Of a DNA stretch of 5,604 nt, positions 1-5,604 are shown one piece after another (positions within the stretch are counted from its first letter, which is position 1; every line of letters starts with the position of its first letter). Both the position numbers and the translations under genes were made by a program. Origin of the DNA: an uncultured Micrococcales bacterium (lineage in GTDB: Bacteria > Actinomycetota > Actinomycetes > S36-B12 > GCA-2699445); assembly GCA_903915555.1 (NCBI GenBank), contig CAIWTL010000156.1, positions 1 to 5,604 of the forward strand, in the 5' to 3' direction. Below the pieces are notes generated by a model. The model was not told the origin of the DNA and did no database searches. It saw nothing but the letters and a program-made list of their open reading frames with translations.

Positions 1-81
1 CGGGGTGAGGGTGATGGTGTGGTGCCGGCCCTTGTTGTCCGTCAGCTGGACGAGATCACCCGGGACGAGTTCGGACGTCAT
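1..81 (-). CDS. trmI: tRNA (adenine-58-N1)-methyltransferase TrmI, N-terminal fragment (runs off window)
   Basis: Only the first 27 codons are present; the gene continues beyond base 1. The ATG is at 81-79 and the readable protein is MTSELVPGDLVQLTDNKGRH followed by HTITLTP. The stretch GD-VQLTD-KGR---T-LTP resembles the N-terminal beta domain of actinobacterial TrmI, which I recall as VQLTDAKGRRYTMSLTPG in the mycobacterial enzyme. TrmI uses S-adenosylmethionine to methylate N1 of adenine 58 in the T-loop of tRNA and acts as a cytoplasmic tetramer. The catalytic Rossmann domain lies outside the window. The start is well supported: a GGAGG Shine-Dalgarno (90-86) sits 4 bases upstream, and the ATG overlaps the stop of the upstream M50 protease gene as ATGA, so translational coupling is likely. 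The identification rests on a short segment and gene context, so it is probable rather than certain. Confidence 0.82.
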   Translation of the reverse strand, partial: MTSELVPGDLVQLTDNKGRHHTITLTP

Positions 82-1190
82 GGGCCCTCCGTGACGAAAG
101 CGGCGTCGGTGTCGATGAGACGCGCCGCGATACCCGGTGCCACGACGAACACGAATCGGGAACCGGTGGCCTGGCAGGCTGCCACGACATCGGTCGCCGG
201 GGCCTGCGGGGGAAGTACGGGTGCATCGGCCGCCACCGAGGCCGTCACCGCCGCGACCGAGATGCGGTCGCGGGCCTCAGGAGGGACCGCTTGGGCGGCG
301 GCAGCCACCACGACTGCCCGGGCCCGCCCGCCCTCGTCGGTGACCACGAGGGCACGGTCGGGTCGCAGATCCGGCAGCACCGCCGACACGGGCAGGGCGG
401 CGGGAACGGCAACCATGGGCACCGCAAGGTCACCGGCCGTCACGGCAGCGAGGGTGCGCGCCGCCGCTGCCTGCTTGAGCGAGGCCGAGGCCCCACTCCA
501 CAGCACCCAGGCCAGGACGACCGCGACGAGGATGAGGGTCAGCGACGGGGTCCCACCGACCTGGAGCGCCAGGAGGAACGGTGAGACCAGGATCAGTGCG
601 GCCAGTACCCGACCCACCCATGCGGCCACGACCTGGCCCGTCACCGCGGATCCGGTGGCCGCCCACACGATGGCCTTGACCACGGCACCACCGTCGAGCG
701 GCGCACCCGGCAGCAGGTTGAAGAACCCGATCAGGAAGTTGGCCGAGGCCAGCGCGGCGAGAAGATCGAAAGCGAGCCCGCCGACGGATCGGGACGCCAG
801 CCATGCGACGAGTGCGATGGCCAGGGTGGCGGCGGGGCCCGCCAGGGCGATGACAGCCTCACGGAAGGGGCCGTGCTTCGCGGTCGTCCGATAAGAGGTG
901 AACCCGCCCATCGCCCACAGCGTGATCCCGGACACCGGGTAATGGAACGCCCTGGCCGCGTACCCGTGGGCGAGTTCGTGGCCGAGGATGGACACCATGA
1001 GAAGCACCGCGAAGACGCCGGCGAGCACCCACTGCCCCGCCAGGCCCGCGGATCCTGCGAACTCCGGGTACCACAGCAATGCGATGACGAGGACGCCGAT
1101 GAGGGCGTTGAGCGGGACGGTCACGGTGAAGCCCGCCAGCCGGAACCGCCAACCGTGCCCTGGCTCCGAGGTGTCACGGACGACGGTCAC
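78..1190 (-). CDS. Site-2 protease family intramembrane zinc metalloprotease (M50) with C-terminal CBS-like region
   Basis: A 370-residue polytopic membrane protein. The metalloprotease motif HELAH (His71, Glu72, His75) lies at the end of a hydrophobic helix (about 52-70), and the second conserved motif NLLPGAPLDGG (158-168) supplies the third zinc ligand, Asp166. Further hydrophobic segments lie at about 22-42, 110-132, 140-160, 187-210 and 217-233. Residues about 250-365 are soluble and look like a degenerate pair of CBS modules, as in the SpoIVFB-like/M50B group. Known members cleave transmembrane substrates within the membrane, often anti-sigma factors or regulatory proteins; the substrate here is unknown. 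The start is GTG at 1190: the only in-frame codons between it and an upstream TAA (1202-1200) are CAT and GAA, neither a start, plus CGG. There is no Shine-Dalgarno, but a TAACAT -10 hexamer ends 6 bases upstream, suggesting a leaderless mRNA. The TGA stop (80-78) overlaps the trmI ATG, so the two form an operon. Confidence 0.9.
   Translation of the reverse strand: MTVVRDTSEPGHGWRFRLAGFTVTVPLNALIGVLVIALLWYPEFAGSAGLAGQWVLAGVFAVLLMVSILGHELAHGYAARAFHYPVSGITLWAMGGFTSYRTTAKHGPFREAVIALAGPAATLAIALVAWLASRSVGGLAFDLLAALASANFLIGFFNLLPGAPLDGGAVVKAIVWAATGSAVTGQVVAAWVGRVLAALILVSPFLLALQVGGTPSLTLILVAVVLAWVLWSGASASLKQAAAARTLAAVTAGDLAVPMVAVPAALPVSAVLPDLRPDRALVVTDEGGRARAVVVAAAAQAVPPEARDRISVAAVTASVAADAPVLPPQAPATDVVAACQATGSRFVFVVAPGIAARLIDTDAAFVTEGP
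86..90 (-). promoter_or_regulatory. Shine-Dalgarno of trmI
   Basis: On the minus strand the sequence reads GGAGG, then GCCC, then ATG. This strong ribosome binding site lies inside the last codons of the upstream M50 protease gene and fixes the trmI start at base 81. It contrasts with the first genes of the transcription units in this window, which have no such site. Confidence 0.75.
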
Positions 1191-1196
1191 CGGTTC

Positions 1197-1202
1197 ATGT
1201 TA
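1197..1202 (-). promoter_or_regulatory. Predicted -10 hexamer (TAACAT) for the M50 protease-trmI operon, leaderless
   Basis: On the minus strand TAACAT matches the actinobacterial TANNNT -10 pattern. It is followed by GAACCG and then the GTG start of the M50 gene, so transcription would begin at or next to the first base of the start codon. No recognisable -35 is seen at 16-18 bases, which is common for mycobacterial-type promoters. Confidence 0.6.
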
Positions 1203-1246
1203 GGCGAGTGACCGCGCGCCGCACCGGTTGTGTCGGCAGTCAGTCG

Positions 1247-1252
1247 TACCGT
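1247..1252 (+). promoter_or_regulatory. Predicted -10 hexamer (TACCGT) for the RecB-like nuclease gene, leaderless
   Basis: TACCGT fits TANNNT and is followed by GGGGCC and the ATG at 1259, a 6-base spacing that places the transcription start at the start codon. This supports ATG 1259 over the in-frame GTG at 1208. A TTGTGT at 1228-1233 is only 13 bases from the hexamer, too close for a standard -35. Confidence 0.6.
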
Positions 1253-1258
1253 GGGGCC

Positions 1259-2242
1259 ATGTCCGATACCCGCCCGACTGAGGCTCGTCGTGCACCGCAG
1301 GTGCAGCCGTCGCCGGGGGCACCCGGCGATCCCGGCGTCATCGACCTACGTGGCTATGAGGGCGATCGGAACGGACTCGCGGCCCGTCCGGCCGCGTCGC
1401 TGTCGCCGTCGCGCGCCGGTGACTTCATGACATGCCCCCTGCTGTATCGGTACCGCAGCATCGAGCGGCTCCCCGAGCCGCCTGGTGTCGAGGCGACCCG
1501 CGGCACCCTCGTGCACGCGGTCCTGGAGAACCTCTTCGACCTGGCCCCGACGGACCGGACTCCCGAGCGGGCGGCCGAGCTGGTCGCGCCACAGTGGTCG
1601 GCGCTCGTCGAACGCGACCCCCACCTTCCCGGCCTGCTGTTCGGGCCCGACGACGCCTGGGAGCGGTGGCTCGCCGGTGAGCAGTCGGAGCCGACCGATG
1701 CGGCCTCCGTCGAGCGCTTCCTCACCGATGCCCGTGGTTTCGTGGACCGCTATTTCGCCCTGGAGGACCCGACCCGCCTTCAGCCCGCAGAACGCGAGAT
1801 GAGCCTGTCGTGCGAGCTGCCGTCGGGCCTCGTGCTGCGCGGCATCATCGACCGCGTCGACGAGGCCCCGACGGGGGAGATCCGGGTCGTGGACTACAAG
1901 ACGGGGCGCGCCCCGGGACCCGGATGGGAGGCGAAGGCGCTCTTCCAGATGCGGTTCTACGGTCTCATGGTGTGGCGGCTCAGGGGCCGCGTCCCGACGC
2001 GGCTCCAACTGCTCTACCTGGGGAGTGGGGAACGCATCAGCGTCGATCCGACCGAGGCCGAACTCCTGGCCACCGAGGCGAAGGTACAGGCGTTGTGGGA
2101 GGCGATCTCCCGTGCGACCCAGAGCGATCACTGGCCCGCCCGGCCGTCCCGCCTGTGCAACTGGTGCTCGTTCCAGTCCCGGTGCCCGGCTTTCGCCGAC
2201 GCGGGTGCCACCGCGACCCAACCCCTGGTGCCTGCCACGTGA
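1259..2242 (+). CDS. RecB/Cas4-type PD-(D/E)XK nuclease with predicted 4Fe-4S cluster
   Basis: A 327-residue stand-alone nuclease of the RecB C-terminal/PDDEXK_1 family, with no helicase domain. The motifs run in order: LSPSR (48-52), the family entry to the core; GTLVHAVLE with His86; GIIDRVD with Asp198; VVDYKTG with Asp212 and Lys214; and QMRFY with Gln230 and Tyr234. These are the metal-binding and catalytic residues expected of the fold. Four cysteines, Cys59 before the core and Cys300, Cys303 and Cys309 at the C-terminus (C-x2-C-x5-C), match the iron-sulphur cluster layout of AddB and Cas4. Related proteins act on DNA ends as Mg/Mn-dependent exonucleases; the substrate here is unknown. 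The mycobacterial counterpart appears to be the gene beside trmI annotated as a RecB-family exonuclease (Rv2119, from memory). ATG 1259 was chosen because of the leaderless promoter; GTG 1208 would add 17 residues with no family similarity. Residues 1-45 are Pro/Ala-rich and probably disordered. Confidence 0.9.
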   Translation: MSDTRPTEARRAPQVQPSPGAPGDPGVIDLRGYEGDRNGLAARPAASLSPSRAGDFMTCPLLYRYRSIERLPEPPGVEATRGTLVHAVLENLFDLAPTDRTPERAAELVAPQWSALVERDPHLPGLLFGPDDAWERWLAGEQSEPTDAASVERFLTDARGFVDRYFALEDPTRLQPAEREMSLSCELPSGLVLRGIIDRVDEAPTGEIRVVDYKTGRAPGPGWEAKALFQMRFYGLMVWRLRGRVPTRLQLLYLGSGERISVDPTEAELLATEAKVQALWEAISRATQSDHWPARPSRLCNWCSFQSRCPAFADAGATATQPLVPAT

Positions 2243-2255
2243 GCTGCCGCCGACG

Positions 2256-2261
2256 TATCGT
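2256..2261 (+). promoter_or_regulatory. Predicted -10 hexamer (TATCGT) for the SSI-like lipoprotein gene, leaderless
   Basis: TATCGT lies in the 25-base gap after the nuclease stop codon and is followed by GGGCAC and ATG 2268. The spacing is the same 6 bases as at the two other predicted promoters. It suggests the lipoprotein gene has its own leaderless transcript, although read-through from the nuclease gene is also possible. No -35 is evident. Confidence 0.55.
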
Positions 2262-2267
2262 GGGCAC

Positions 2268-2699
2268 ATGACCCGCCTGCTGCCCGCGGTCCTTCTCACC
2301 CTCGTCGGTGCGGTGGGATGCTCGGGCACGGCCACCCCGCCGCCTTCCTCGCCCTCAGCCCCACCGGAGACCTCGCTGACCGTGTCGGTCGATCCGGGAT
2401 CCGGGGGCACCTCCACTGTCGCGACCCTCACGTGCGACCCCGTGGGTGGTGATCACCCGGACCCGGCCGCCGCGTGCCGGACCCTCGCGCAGGCCGGGTC
2501 CGATGCCTTCGCCCCGGTGCCGCGGGACGCGATGTGCGGTCAGATCTACGGCGGCCCGGCGACGGCGACCGTCGTCGGGACCTGGCAACAGCGTCCGATC
2601 GACGCGTCGTTCTCACTCGTCGACAGTTGCCAGATCAAGCGGTGGGAGGGTCTTGTCCCGGTGCTGCCGGACCCGACGAGCCTGTCACCGACGGGGTGA
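2268..2699 (+). CDS. Secreted lipoprotein with subtilisin-inhibitor (SSI) type domain
   Basis: A 143-residue protein. Residues 1-17 form a lipoprotein signal peptide: Arg3, a hydrophobic core of Leu/Val/Ala, then AVGC with the lipidated cysteine at 18 (Ala rather than Leu at -3, slightly atypical). Residues about 19-36 are a Pro/Ser/Thr-rich linker. Residues about 37-126 resemble the Streptomyces subtilisin inhibitor family: LTCDP (54-58), a second Cys at 70, MCGQIYGGP (89-97), GTWQ (104-107), a Cys at 121 and a closing Trp126. The spacings C56-C70 and C90-C121 match the two SSI disulphides (C35-C50 and C71-C101). By that alignment the reactive bond falls between Gln92 (P1) and Ile93, where SSI has Met-Val. 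Family members are tight canonical inhibitors of extracellular serine proteases; here inhibition is inferred only. Its final 21 codons overlap the HAD gene on the other strand. ATG 2268 is chosen because a signal peptide follows and a -10 sits 6 bases upstream. Confidence 0.82.
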   Translation: MTRLLPAVLLTLVGAVGCSGTATPPPSSPSAPPETSLTVSVDPGSGGTSTVATLTCDPVGGDHPDPAAACRTLAQAGSDAFAPVPRDAMCGQIYGGPATATVVGTWQQRPIDASFSLVDSCQIKRWEGLVPVLPDPTSLSPTG

Positions 2700-3387
2700 G
2701 CGGCGGCTCGTACAGTTCCGCCAACCTGTCGATACCGATCCCGCTCAGGGTCGTGACGATGACACGCCGGTCAGCGGGCTCGATCACTGCCATGTGCTCG
2801 ACGGCGACGACGAACGCCCCGGCGGCGTTGGCACTCCCCGCTCCCGTGGGGGAATCCTCGAGCGCGACCGACCTCCGGACGTCCACTCCCAGTCCGGCGG
2901 CCGCCGTCAAGTAGGGCAGCGGGTCGGGCTTGTGTCGCGTCACGTCGTCGGCGCTGATCGCCAGATCGAACCACTGCGACCCGATCGCGGCGAGGACGGC
3001 GTCCATCAGTGGACGCGACGACGAGGTCACCAGCGCCGTGGGCAGTCCGGAGTCGCGGGCCTCGCGCAGCAGGCGGCCCGCGCCGGGCTGCAATTGGGGC
3101 GGTTGAGCGGTCAGTCGCTGCAACATCGTGTCCAGGAACATGTCGGCCAGCTGCTCGGGGGTGGGCGCCCGGCCGCCTGCTCGCTCGATCAACGAGATCA
3201 TGTAGCGCGCGACACGGTCGGTGGAGCCGCCCAGGCAGTGGGCCTGATCGGCCTCGGTCCAGGTGACTCCGAAGCCTGCCATCAGCCGCTCCTCGGCCTG
3301 CTGCCACAGCGGTTCGGTGTCGACGAGTGTGCCGTCCATGTCGAACAGGACCGACTCGAACGGGAGCACGGCCCCATCCTGTCGCAT
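2635..3387 (-). CDS. HAD-IA family phosphatase (beta-phosphoglucomutase-like hydrolase)
   Basis: A 250-residue cytoplasmic HAD hydrolase with all four motifs: DMDGT (Asp16 nucleophile, Asp18 acid/base), LVTSS with Thr121 as motif II, HKPDP with Lys153 as motif III, and ALEDSPTG with Glu177/Asp178 as motif IV. A helical cap of about residues 28-100 follows motif I, the subfamily I arrangement of small-molecule phosphatases and phosphomutases. The substrate cannot be read from sequence. The gene starts 9 bases after the metH stop and almost certainly shares its transcript; no separate promoter is visible. No clear Shine-Dalgarno precedes ATG 3387. An in-frame GTG at 3369 (residue 7, preceded by purine-rich AGGATGGGG) is a plausible alternative start. 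The C-terminal 21 residues (230-250) are Pro/Gly/Ser-rich, fall outside the fold and are encoded antisense to the end of the lipoprotein gene. Confidence 0.9.
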   Translation of the reverse strand: MRQDGAVLPFESVLFDMDGTLVDTEPLWQQAEERLMAGFGVTWTEADQAHCLGGSTDRVARYMISLIERAGGRAPTPEQLADMFLDTMLQRLTAQPPQLQPGAGRLLREARDSGLPTALVTSSSRPLMDAVLAAIGSQWFDLAISADDVTRHKPDPLPYLTAAAGLGVDVRRSVALEDSPTGAGSANAAGAFVVAVEHMAVIEPADRRVIVTTLSGIGIDRLAELYEPPLTPSVTGSSGPAAPGQDPPTA

Positions 3388-3396
3388 GCCGACCCG

Positions 3397-5604
3397 TCAG
3401 GTCGCGTTGAAGTACTTGGCCTCGGGGTGGTGCACCATCAGCGCCGAGGTCGACTGCTCCGGGTGGAGCTGCAGTTCCTCGGAGAGCGAGACCCCGATCC
3501 GCTCCGGCTGCAGGAGTCGGACGAGGTCACGCTGCTGTTCGACGTCGGGGCAGGCCGGGTAGCCGAAGGAGTAACGAGAGCCGCGGTACCCCTGTTTGGC
3601 GATGAGGGCGGTCATGTCAGGGTCGTCGTCCCCGTCGAATCCCCACTCCCCGCGGACCCGGGCGTGCCACATCTCCGCCAGCGCCTCCGTCAACTGCACG
3701 CTCAACCCATGCAGCTCGAGGTATTCGCGGTAGTTGTCCGACTCGAAGAGCCGGGCGGTGGACTGCGACGCGACCTCGCCCATGGTGACGACGTGGAAGG
3801 CGATCACATCCTTCTCCCCCGCCGAGACCGGCCGGAAGAAGTCGGCGAGGCACAGGTGGCGTCCGCGACGCTGGCGAGGGAACGTGAATCGTGCGATCTC
3901 GACGTCCTGGTCGTCCGGGTCATAGACGATCAGGTCGTCGCCCTCGCTGTTCGCCGGGAAGTACCCGTACACGACCGCCGGTTCGAGCAGCCCTTCCGTC
4001 TTGATGCGGTCCAACCACATCCGTAGCCTCGGGCGACCCTCCTCCTCGGCGATGTCCTCGAAGGTCTGCGTGGAACCACGCAGTGGCTTCAGACCCCACT
4101 GGCCGACGAAGGTCGCGCGCTCGTCGAGGTACTCGACGATGTCTGCCATGGCGATCCCCCGCACGACCCGGGTCCCCCAGAACGGCGGCGTGGGCACGGC
4201 GTTGTCGGCCACGACATCGGAGCGCGCCGGCAACTCGACCGGGGTCTCGGCGGATCCCGCAGTGCTCTTCCTGGAAACCCGCCGCTTACGTCGCTCCGGC
4301 AGTTCCGCGCCCGGTTCGCCCCGGCGCATGGCCATGACGGCGTCCATCAGAGCGAGGCCCTCGAAGGCATCGCGGGCGTAGCGGACATCCCCTTCGTACA
4401 TATCCGCGAGGTCCTGCTCGACGTAGGCCCGGGTCAGGGCCGCACCACCGAGGAGGACAGGCCAGCGGGCGGAGACACCGCGCTGGTTCATCTCCTCCAG
4501 GTTCTCCTTCATGATGACGGTGGACTTGACCAGCAGACCGGACATACCGATGGCGTCGGCGTCGTGCTCCTCGGCGGCCTCGATGATCGTCGTGATCGGC
4601 TGCTTGATGCCGATGTTCACGACGGTGTAGCCGTTGTTGGTCAGGATGATGTCGACGAGATTCTTCCCGATGTCGTGGACGTCGCCCTTGACGGTCGCCA
4701 GGACGATGGTTCCCTTGCCCGCGTCGTCGGTCTTCTCCATGTGGGGCTCGAGATGAGCGACGGCCGCCTTCATGACCTCGGCGCTCGCCAGGACGAACGG
4801 CAACTGCATCTGCCCGGACCCGAAGAGCTCACCCACCGTGCGCATGCCGGACAGGAGAGACTCATTGATGATCTCGATGGCGGACCTCGTGAGCAGTGCT
4901 TCGTCCAGATCCGCGTCGAGACCGTTCTTCTCGGCGTCGATGATCCGCCGCTCGAGACGCTCGTCCAGCGGCAGCGCCGCGAGAGCCTCGGCCCGGTCGG
5001 TCCCCGATGCGGCCGTCACCCCGTCGAAGACGGCCAGGTAGTTCTGCACCGGGTCGAAGGTGACCGTACCGTCGTCGTCGTAACGGCGGCGGTCGTAGAT
5101 GAGGTCCAGCGCCGCCTCGCGCTGCTCGTCGGGGATACGCGACATCGGAAGGATCTTGGACGCGTGGACGATCGCCGACGTCAGACCCGCCTGCACGCAC
5201 TCGTGCAGGAACACCGAGTTCAGCACCTGGCGGGCGGCGGGCGACAGCCCGAACGACACGTTCGACACACCGAGGGTCGTCTGTACCTCCGGGTGCCGCC
5301 GCTTGACCTCACGGATCGCCTCGATGGTCTCGATGGCGTCCCGGCGGGTCTCGTCCTGTCCGGTGGCGATCGGGAAGGTGAGCGTGTCGATGACGATGTC
5401 GCTCGGATCCATACCCCAGTTGCCGACGAGGTCGGCGATCAACCGGTCGGCGATGGCCACCTTCCAATCGGCGGTGCGTGCCTGCCCCTCCTCGTCGATG
5501 GTGAGCGCAACAACCGCGGCGCCATGCTCCTTCACGATGGGCATGATCTGCTGGAAGCGGGAGGTGGGACCGTCGCCGTCCTCGTAGTTCACCGAGTTGA
5601 TGAG
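3397..5604 (-). CDS. metH: Cobalamin-dependent methionine synthase MetH, C-terminal 735 residues (5' end outside window)
   Basis: The frame is open to the window edge (first residues LINSVNYEDGDG), so this is an internal fragment of a protein usually near 1200 residues. MetH transfers the methyl group of 5-methyltetrahydrofolate through methylcobalamin to homocysteine, making methionine. Fragment residues 1-about 175 are the end of the pterin-binding barrel. About 200-295 are the helical cap. About 298-425 form the B12-binding Rossmann domain, with GDVHDIGKN whose His310 (codon 4677-4675) is the lower cobalt ligand, plus SGLLVKST (355-362) and LGGAAL (385-390). A basic, low-complexity linker spans about 426-470. 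The reactivation domain, which binds S-adenosylmethionine, follows and contains RYSFGYPACPD (677-687). The protein ends YFNAT. The homocysteine/zinc domain, start codon, promoter and any B12 riboswitch lie outside the window. All motifs seen are intact. The HAD phosphatase gene follows 9 bases downstream in the same direction. Confidence 0.97.
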   Translation of the reverse strand, partial: LINSVNYEDGDGPTSRFQQIMPIVKEHGAAVVALTIDEEGQARTADWKVAIADRLIADLVGNWGMDPSDIVIDTLTFPIATGQDETRRDAIETIEAIREVKRRHPEVQTTLGVSNVSFGLSPAARQVLNSVFLHECVQAGLTSAIVHASKILPMSRIPDEQREAALDLIYDRRRYDDDGTVTFDPVQNYLAVFDGVTAASGTDRAEALAALPLDERLERRIIDAEKNGLDADLDEALLTRSAIEIINESLLSGMRTVGELFGSGQMQLPFVLASAEVMKAAVAHLEPHMEKTDDAGKGTIVLATVKGDVHDIGKNLVDIILTNNGYTVVNIGIKQPITTIIEAAEEHDADAIGMSGLLVKSTVIMKENLEEMNQRGVSARWPVLLGGAALTRAYVEQDLADMYEGDVRYARDAFEGLALMDAVMAMRRGEPGAELPERRKRRVSRKSTAGSAETPVELPARSDVVADNAVPTPPFWGTRVVRGIAMADIVEYLDERATFVGQWGLKPLRGSTQTFEDIAEEEGRPRLRMWLDRIKTEGLLEPAVVYGYFPANSEGDDLIVYDPDDQDVEIARFTFPRQRRGRHLCLADFFRPVSAGEKDVIAFHVVTMGEVASQSTARLFESDNYREYLELHGLSVQLTEALAEMWHARVRGEWGFDGDDDPDMTALIAKQGYRGSRYSFGYPACPDVEQQRDLVRLLQPERIGVSLSEELQLHPEQSTSALMVHHPEAKYFNAT

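Noticed and set aside
19..894. A 291-codon open frame on the plus strand opposite the M50 protease gene
   Set aside because: Its composition (Ala/Thr/Arg/Ser-rich) is typical of a shadow frame; the minus-strand protein has HELAH and NLLPGAPLDGG motifs.
1187..1198. Three-codon mini-ORF ATG AAC CGG TGA overlapping the M50 gene start on the minus strand, as a possible leader peptide
   Set aside because: Its ATG lies within the predicted -10 hexamer and has no ribosome binding site; if the mRNA is leaderless it is not transcribed.
1208..1258. GTG 1208 as an alternative start adding 17 residues to the nuclease
   Set aside because: The added residues have no family similarity, no Shine-Dalgarno is present, and the -10 hexamer at 1247-1252 would lie inside the coding region.
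1346..2431. A 361-codon open frame on the minus strand opposite the nuclease gene
   Set aside because: No family motif, Gly/Arg-rich, and fully explained as antisense of the PD-(D/E)XK nuclease and lipoprotein genes.
2685..2699. Inverted repeat TCACC-GACGG-GGTGA at the lipoprotein stop codon, as a possible terminator
   Set aside because: The stem is only 5 base pairs and no T-run follows on either strand, so it is not a convincing intrinsic terminator.
2446..4026. A 526-codon open frame on the plus strand across the HAD gene and the end of metH
   Set aside because: It is antisense to two genes with intact family motifs, has low-complexity Arg/Gly/Val-rich composition and no recognisable domain. 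Long antisense frames are expected at this GC content.
5590..5592. GTG at 5592 as the start of metH
   Set aside because: The frame continues upstream as LINS to the window edge, and this residue lies within the conserved pterin-binding domain, so it is an internal valine codon.

Overview
The window is very GC-rich and almost fully coding, with a strong bias to G or C at third codon positions. The protein sequences look actinobacterial, most like the mycolic-acid group (Mycobacteriales: Gordonia, Williamsia, Rhodococcus, Mycobacterium relatives). The best clues are the TrmI start, the actinobacterial-type MetH and the order trmI / RecB-like nuclease / metH, which from memory resembles the trmI-metH neighbourhood of mycobacteria. 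The genus cannot be fixed from sequence reading alone. It looks like an ordinary chromosomal region: I see no mobile element, RNA gene, CRISPR array or defence island.

Layout. Positions 1-1190 (minus strand) hold an operon of a membrane-embedded site-2 protease (M50) followed by the first 27 codons of trmI, a tRNA m1A58 methyltransferase; the two overlap by 4 bases (ATGA). Positions 1191-1258 are a short divergent promoter region. Positions 1259-2242 (plus) encode a stand-alone RecB/Cas4-type PD-(D/E)XK nuclease with a four-cysteine iron-sulphur signature. Positions 2268-2699 (plus) encode a small secreted lipoprotein with a subtilisin-inhibitor (SSI) type domain. On the minus strand, 5604-3397 is the C-terminal 735 residues of cobalamin-dependent methionine synthase MetH (its 5' part lies outside the window), followed after 9 bases by a HAD-family phosphatase (3387-2635). 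The HAD gene runs convergently into the lipoprotein gene, and the two coding regions overlap by 65 bases.

The genes do not form one pathway. Most are housekeeping functions: methionine/folate/B12 metabolism, tRNA modification, a DNA nuclease and membrane proteolysis. The most interesting signals are regulatory and structural. Three transcription units each start with a TANNNT -10 hexamer exactly 6 bases before the start codon, the geometry of leaderless mRNAs, while the operon-internal trmI has a strong Shine-Dalgarno instead. The lipoprotein is a predicted membrane-anchored protease inhibitor with Gln at the inferred P1 site. I found no convincing evidence for a wholly new system here.
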